Shown here: positions 59,357 through 64,000 of the stretch, in pieces | How positions within the stretch are numbered: position 1 is the stretch's first letter | Layout: the number at the start of each line of letters is the position of its first letter | Assembly: GCF_010731755.1 (NCBI RefSeq) | Contig: NZ_AP022589.1 | Coordinates: 1,860,001-1,924,000 of the forward strand | Length of the DNA stretch: 64,000 bases | Reading direction: 5' to 3' | Source: Mycolicibacter minnesotensis | GTDB taxonomy: Bacteria > Actinomycetota > Actinomycetes > Mycobacteriales > Mycobacteriaceae | Notes under the pieces: generated by a model | Told to the model about the DNA's origin: nothing | The model's input: only the letters and a program-made list of their open reading frames with translations | Databases searched by the model: none | Made by a program: the position numbers and the translations under genes

Positions 59357-61053
59357 CTGGTGGCCCTCCTGATGCGCGCGGTGATCGCAGCGGCCAGGAC
59401 CGCTGCGGCAATCACGCCGAGAAAGCCCAGCGCGACGGTGCGGGCTCGATGGTCCGGAGGCGGCGGCGGTGGCGCCGGGGTAAGCACTCGTTGCTGGGAA
59501 CCCGGTGCCAGCGCTGCGCCCACCGGAACGTTGAAGGTCAGCGCCGCCACCGGGTCGACCAGCCCGTACCCCACTCGGTTGTCTACTCCGGCGGGCGGAT
59601 TGTGTGCAGTCTGGGTGATCCGATAGATGACCTGATGAGCGGTGAGTTGCGGATACTTCGCCCGGACGAGGGCGGCCACGCCGCTGACATAGGCGGCCGA
59701 GAAGCTGGTGCCCCAAAACGGCATGTTCTTCTCGCCCACCCGAATCGGCGGGTAGGCGTTGACCGGGACGCCGCCCTGCGGGGACAGCCCCATCACGTGG
59801 GTGGCCGGTGCGGCCACTCCCACCCAGGGCCCGGCCATGCTCTTGTCGATCGGCGCACCGGTGGCGTCCACCCCACCGACGGACAAGACGTAGTCCGAGA
59901 ACCAGGACGGGCTGGAGATCACTTTGACCTGATTCCAGTCCCGCGGGTCGGCCGGATTCAGCGGGTCGAACAGCGGGTTGTCGGCACAGCCGGCCTCCCC
60001 GACATTCCCGGCGGCCGCGACGATCACCGCGTCCTTGACCGTCGCGGCGTACCACAGGGCCGCTCCCAGCACCCGTTGGTCGAGCCCGGCTGCCACCTGA
60101 ACGCAGGAGGTCACCGAGATGTTGATGACCTTGGCGCCCATGTCGGCCGCGTGCACGACGGCCCTGGCCAAGGTGGCCAGCGTGCCTGCCTTCACCCGCT
60201 CGTCGTCATAGCCGAACCGCTGCGGATTGACCGGCTCGAACGCCCGGGACGACTGGCGGATCGAGATGACGGTGGCGTGCGGTGCCACGCCGACAACGCC
60301 GTCGGGGGCGCCCGGCGGGGGCGGGGGGACAGCGGGCTCGTCCTCGGTTTGTGGATCGGCCGGGCCAGAGGCCGGTGCCATTGCGCCCTCCTCCGGCGGG
60401 GGCGGCGGTGGCGGCGGGGGCGGTGCCACCTGCGTGATGGTCACCGGCACGGGGGGCGGCGGCGGAGCCGGCGGTCCCGGCACGTCGGCCGGTGGCGGCG
60501 GCACGCCGATACTCGGTGGCGGACCGGCCGGCGGGGGAAATGCGGGGACCTCCGGCATCGGGCGCGGCATCGGCAGTACGCCCAAGGGGGCCGCGGCAAT
60601 GATCGACGCGGCGATGGTGCCGTGCGCATCGCAGTCCTGCAACCCGTCCAGTCCCTCTGGGCCGCCCATGATGTAGTCGCCGCCCGCCACGGCGGGTAGC
60701 CGGGGGTTCGGGGTAACGCCGGTGTCGATCACAGCCACCGGGACCCCATTACCGGTGGAGTACTGCCAGGCCGCGGAGATGCCCAGCATGTCGAATCCGG
60801 GCGCCAGCTGGGCCACATCGGGATTGCTGACCGTGATCGGCACACTGCAGGAGTTCGAGCGCCGCATTGGCTGGTCCGGCCCGGGAGGCCCGTCCGCGGG
60901 AACCAGGGCCGGATCGACCGAAGGCGGCTCGATGGCCTGTGCGGCCGGCGCCCCGCCGGACAGACTCACTACGAGCAGGGCCGCCGTGACTGACGCACCG
61001 ACGGCCCGCAGCCGACTCAGTTGCGGACCCACACGAACAGTCCTCCCAGCCAC
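59353..61053 (-). CDS. mycP2: Mycosin protease MycP2
   Basis: A 566-residue membrane-anchored subtilisin-like serine protease of the ESX complex. A signal peptide (about 12-40) is followed by the catalytic triad: Asp110 in AVIDTGV, His144 in CDAHGT and Ser450 in [11 protein letters not shown], with Asn350 of the oxyanion hole. A long Pro-rich insertion at 161-250, including ten prolines in a row at 211-220, interrupts the protease domain. A C-terminal membrane helix lies at about 538-560. It overlaps eccD2 by 37 bases; an internal GTG at 61032 is an alternative start. Confidence 0.94.
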   Translation of the reverse strand: MAGRTVRVGPQLSRLRAVGASVTAALLVVSLSGGAPAAQAIEPPSVDPALVPADGPPGPDQPMRRSNSCSVPITVSNPDVAQLAPGFDMLGISAAWQYSTGNGVPVAVIDTGVTPNPRLPAVAGGDYIMGGPEGLDGLQDCDAHGTIAASIIAAAPLGVLPMPRPMPEVPAFPPPAGPPPSIGVPPPPADVPGPPAPPPPPVPVTITQVAPPPPPPPPPPEEGAMAPASGPADPQTEDEPAVPPPPPGAPDGVVGVAPHATVISIRQSSRAFEPVNPQRFGYDDERVKAGTLATLARAVVHAADMGAKVINISVTSCVQVAAGLDQRVLGAALWYAATVKDAVIVAAAGNVGEAGCADNPLFDPLNPADPRDWNQVKVISSPSWFSDYVLSVGGVDATGAPIDKSMAGPWVGVAAPATHVMGLSPQGGVPVNAYPPIRVGEKNMPFWGTSFSAAYVSGVAALVRAKYPQLTAHQVIYRITQTAHNPPAGVDNRVGYGLVDPVAALTFNVPVGAALAPGSQQRVLTPAPPPPPPDHRARTVALGFLGVIAAAVLAAAITARIRRATR

Positions 61054-62612
61054 GCGCCCAGCACCCCCACCGCAATGAACGCCAGCACCTCAAGCCATTC
61101 GACCGCCAGCCGGATCCACGGCACGAACTTGGTTTCGGGGACCAGCAGACCGGCCGCCACCCCTAGACCCGCAAAGACCGCTATGGCGGCAGCCGGCCAG
61201 AGAAAGCCGGCAGCGGTGTCACCGGGGCTGGCCAGCGCATACTTGACGATTCCAGTGAGCACCGCCGTGCAAGCCCCGCCCACCAGGGCTATCGCCTGAA
61301 CGCGACCCGCGAAACCGCGCCCCTGGGTGATGAACAGGCCCGCCACCAGCCCGCAGAGTGCCACCGCACCGCGTTGTCGGGGCCCACCTGGGATCAAGAC
61401 CATCCAGACCGCAATCGGCAGCGTCGCGGCGATCGCGACGCACATGCCGACCTGCACCGCGTTGATCAACCGCGCCGAGGCCGCGATTGCCGCGCCGCGC
61501 GCCGAGATATCGACCAAGTCGTCCTCGTCGTCGTCCTCTTCGGGTGTCACGGGGGAGACCGTGTCGATGGGCATATTGGCGCGGCGGGCGAACAGGTCTC
61601 GTCCGGTGATCGAGCCGAAGTACGGCGGCCGGACGCGCGCCACCCACAAGGCGATCGTCGGCGACATGCGCAACAGGATCAGCAGCCCCAGCAGCGTGCA
61701 GATACCGATCACCGGGGGTGATACCGGATGCCACATCCGGGCCAGCGCCACCGCGCCGCCGATTCCCGCGGCCGTCACGATCGCGGTGGCAACCGCTGTC
61801 TGTGCACGAAGCAGCACGCTGAGGCCGATCGCGCCTAACGCCAGGACCGTCACCCCGATCATCAGGTGAGGGGCTCCCAACGCCCCGGGTGCCGCGCATA
61901 AAGCTGCGCAGGACAGCGCGAGAACCGCGAGCCAGCCGAACCCGCTGAAGAGGTCATCACGGGCAGACCAGTTCCGCCGGATCACTGCCGCCCCGAGAGC
62001 CAGCAGTGCGCCCACGCCGACCAGAACAGCCGCGGGGGGCCAACTGTCGCTGAACATCCGCGCGCGCACCGCCAGCGCCGACAGCACCACCACGGCCAAC
62101 GCCATCAGCCCAACGGCGGTATGGGCGGCGGTCAACGCGGTGACCGGGGCGAACATCCGGTCGACCTTCACGTTGAGTAACCGCGTCACAGTCTGCTCGT
62201 CGGCCTTATGTCCGCACTCCTGGCAGCGGATCTCGGGCTGGGCGCCGAGCCGCCGGGCGGTCGCGGCCAGGGCGCTGGACAGGGATTCGTACTGCGGTTC
62301 GAAGGAATCGCCGCCTACCACCGGTACCAGCACCAGGGTGTCGCCGTCCTGCACCCCCAGGTCGTCCAGGCTGCGAGTGATGTCCAGCCGGACGCCGTTC
62401 ACTTTATGCAGTTCGTAACTGCCCGGGGGGAGTGCCACACCGTCGAAACCGTGATGCCGCAAATCTTCGTCGAGCAGCTCGACCATTCCCTCGAAAAACT
62501 CTTCCACCGGAATCCCCGCGGGGAAGACTTGCGACACGAGATGTTTGTCGTAGGCCAGGCTCACTGCGCAGCGTGCCGGAAAAGCGACTTTGGCTGGTGT
62601 CGGGGAAGTCAC
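61017..62612 (-). CDS. eccD2: Type VII secretion transporter subunit EccD2
   Basis: A 531-residue integral membrane protein. The N-terminal ubiquitin-like domain (about 10-100: [17 protein letters not shown] and [20 protein letters not shown]) precedes 11 membrane helices. The first cytoplasmic linker contains an isolated CQECGHK, and an acidic patch EEDDDEDD lies between helices 6 and 7. EccD dimers line the ESX pore vestibule. It is followed by mycP2 with a 37-base overlap. Confidence 0.93.
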   Translation of the reverse strand: MTSPTPAKVAFPARCAVSLAYDKHLVSQVFPAGIPVEEFFEGMVELLDEDLRHHGFDGVALPPGSYELHKVNGVRLDITRSLDDLGVQDGDTLVLVPVVGGDSFEPQYESLSSALAATARRLGAQPEIRCQECGHKADEQTVTRLLNVKVDRMFAPVTALTAAHTAVGLMALAVVVLSALAVRARMFSDSWPPAAVLVGVGALLALGAAVIRRNWSARDDLFSGFGWLAVLALSCAALCAAPGALGAPHLMIGVTVLALGAIGLSVLLRAQTAVATAIVTAAGIGGAVALARMWHPVSPPVIGICTLLGLLILLRMSPTIALWVARVRPPYFGSITGRDLFARRANMPIDTVSPVTPEEDDDEDDLVDISARGAAIAASARLINAVQVGMCVAIAATLPIAVWMVLIPGGPRQRGAVALCGLVAGLFITQGRGFAGRVQAIALVGGACTAVLTGIVKYALASPGDTAAGFLWPAAAIAVFAGLGVAAGLLVPETKFVPWIRLAVEWLEVLAFIAVGVLGAWLGGLFVWVRN

Positions 62613-62617
62613 CGTGC

Positions 62618-63607
62618 TTACCTTTCGGTGTCGGGCACGAATTTGTCAGCCAGACCCGCGGTTATCTCAAATAACCGCAGTCGGGCTTTCTTCTTCACCT
62701 CGTTGGGGACGTCGATGATTCCGCCCTTAGACAGGTGGGCGTCATATGGCATGACCTCCACCGTGGCGCCGGTCTTGCTGAATCTTTCGGTCAGATAGGC
62801 GACCGCGGCGCTGTCCTCGCCCGGGGCAGAGTGGTTGAGGATCACCGTGGAGCGTGACACCAGCTCGTGGTAACCCTGCGATGCCAGGTAGTCCACCGCT
62901 CGCAGCACCGGACGGGACTGGTCGGCGGTGATCCCGGAGACGAAGACCAGCGTGTCGGTGTTCTCCAACACCGGTTTCATCACGGGATGTTCCAGGTCTG
63001 CCGAAGTGTCGACGACGATCACGTTGTGGGTGCGCCGCAATCGGGACAGCACCCCGCTGAACATGGCCGGGACGAGGGGGCGGAGTTGATCCGAAGTGCG
63101 GTTGCCGGCCAGCACATCCAGGCCGACGGCATTTTGTCCGAGATGCTCGCGGATATCGGAATAGCCCTGGACGTCAGTGTCGCTGAGAACGGCCGAGTAG
63201 TCACCAGGCGGGTGTTCGTCGATACGATCGGACAGGGTCCCGAAGCCGGGAACAGCGTCAATGGCGATCACATTCTCTGGGCGGCACTCCCGGAACACAC
63301 TGCCGATAGCAGCCGTCATGGTCGTTGTACCGGTGCCACCTTTTCCGGACACCAGGGTGATCACGTATTGACGCCGGATATGCCGGCGAATTCTATTGCG
63401 CAAATCGCGATAATGACGCTCGCGCGGAGATTCTCCGGGATTGATGACTTTCGCCGATACGACGTAGACCAGTTTGCGCCAACCCGAACCAGGGGGAATC
63501 TTGCGGGGGGTGGCTAGATCGGAAATGCGCATGGAGTCCGATACGGAATCCCGGTAGCGGTGGCCGGATGCCGGATCCCACCGCCCGGATGAGCCTTCCT
63601 CAGGCAT
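62618..63607 (-). CDS. MinD/ParA-like ATPase of the ESX-2 locus (Rv3888c-like)
   Basis: From the ATG at 63607 the protein has 329 residues, near the 341 of Rv3888c. Starts further upstream (63808) would overlap espG2. A basic N-terminal arm of about 80 residues leads to the deviant Walker [16 protein letters not shown] (about 88-102), then [17 protein letters not shown] and [15 protein letters not shown], and a C-terminal [11 protein letters not shown]. It resembles the SIMIBI-class EspI-type ATPases of ESX loci. Its stop is five bases before the eccD2 start. The ribosome site is weak, so the start is uncertain. Confidence 0.8.
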   Translation of the reverse strand: MPEEGSSGRWDPASGHRYRDSVSDSMRISDLATPRKIPPGSGWRKLVYVVSAKVINPGESPRERHYRDLRNRIRRHIRRQYVITLVSGKGGTGTTTMTAAIGSVFRECRPENVIAIDAVPGFGTLSDRIDEHPPGDYSAVLSDTDVQGYSDIREHLGQNAVGLDVLAGNRTSDQLRPLVPAMFSGVLSRLRRTHNVIVVDTSADLEHPVMKPVLENTDTLVFVSGITADQSRPVLRAVDYLASQGYHELVSRSTVILNHSAPGEDSAAVAYLTERFSKTGATVEVMPYDAHLSKGGIIDVPNEVKKKARLRLFEITAGLADKFVPDTER

Positions 63608-63728
63608 ATTCTGGCTATTCCATGGGCTCGTCACGTGCGTGATGTTAACACGGCTGCGGATATCGTGTTTGCAACGATTCTTCCAGTGGGCGGTAATGCG
63701 CGGTAATGGTGAACGACTGAATTCGCCG

Positions 63729-64000
63729 TCATACAACCCGCCGGTGTGAATGCCAGTCGGACCCGGCGGGCAGTCGAGCGATGAGCCGCAGGATCGCCCG
63801 CGCGACATCGGTGCGCGTCCCCGGGGAAACGATCTGGAAGAGGCGGCCGCCGGTGTCGATGTTCTCCACGCAGACGCGGCCCGCCGGAGTGTCCGAGATC
63901 AGGACCGCGGTATCCCCGATAGCCATGCGGGCCAGCTCCTCGGGACCAGCGCCCGGCTGAATCGCGACAATGTTGGCCAGCCCGGAGACCGCCGGATCGG
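63729..64000 (-). CDS. espG2: EspG2-like ESX chaperone, C-terminal part (5' end outside window)
   Basis: The frame is open from the right edge to the stop at 63729, giving about 90 residues. They include VSGLANIVAIQPGAGPEELARMAIGDTAVLI and TDVARAILRLIARLPAG, a pattern like the end of EspG proteins, which hold PE-PPE substrates in soluble form. The place directly before the MinD-like gene is that of Rv3889c. Identity is inferred mostly from order. Confidence 0.65.
   Translation of the reverse strand, partial: DPAVSGLANIVAIQPGAGPEELARMAIGDTAVLISDTPAGRVCVENIDTGGRLFQIVSPGTRTDVARAILRLIARLPAGSDWHSHRRVV

Noticed and set aside
57338..59626. 762-codon plus-strand frame
   Set aside because: It is the shadow of eccE2 and the start of eccA2; no motif or plausible start was found.

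Overview
The window is a high-G+C chromosomal segment carrying the replication-origin region of a Mycobacterium-type actinobacterium. Gene order from mviN, sigM and trxB through rpmH, dnaA, dnaN, recF and gyrBA to pknB, fhaA and tRNA-Leu follows M. tuberculosis Rv3910 to Rv0020c almost gene for gene. dnaN is followed directly by recF with no gnd between them, gyrA has no intein, and an ESX-2-type type VII secretion locus is present. These traits suggest a slow-grower or M. terrae-like lineage, but the species cannot be fixed from this window.

Left arm (1-11.3 kb): the C-terminus of the MviN/MurJ pseudokinase fusion, sigM with a strikingly short rsmA, the thioredoxin pair trxB-trxA behind a SigH-like promoter, cwlM, a GNAT-like gene, then a leftward run parB, parA, rsmG, khpB/jag, yidC, yidD, rnpA, rpmH. 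Three parS sites lie in parA and across the rsmG start codon. Origin (11.3-13.9 kb): DnaA boxes upstream of dnaA and an AT-rich oriC between dnaA and dnaN. Right arm (13.9-36.5 kb): dnaN, recF, dciA-like, gyrB, gyrA, Rv0007-like, tRNA-Ile, tRNA-Ala, ppiA, crgA, trpG, and the overlapping leftward operon fhaB-pstP-rodA-pbpA-pknA-pknB with fhaA beside it. MviN, CwlM, FhaA and PknB are parts of one known peptidoglycan-control circuit, and all are encoded here.

Accessory stretch (36.5-49.6 kb): the 3' end of tRNA-Leu is an insertion hot spot. A complete IS481-family element with matching terminal inverted repeats and a 15-bp target duplication sits there. Beyond it is a single-gene segment (AlbA/ATPase regulator) that ends in a decayed tRNA-Leu copy. 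Next come a WYL regulator pair, a tautomerase, an SDR/HxlR divergent pair with twin operators, and a TetR-controlled catabolic operon (FadD17-like ligase, SDR, zinc alcohol dehydrogenase, DapB-like reductase), then pirin.

Secretion block (49.6-64 kb): whiB5, then a rightward series matching Rv0023 to Rv0029 in order and size (XRE regulator, NlpC/P60 peptidase, an NlpC-like protein lacking the catalytic cysteine, EspC-like, EspD-like, large acidic protein, YbaB-like). This series runs into leftward ESX-2 genes eccA2, eccE2, mycP2, eccD2, a MinD-like ATPase and the end of espG2. In M. tuberculosis these two blocks lie on opposite sides of oriC; here they abut, which makes a compact candidate secretion module of regulators, machinery and putative substrates.
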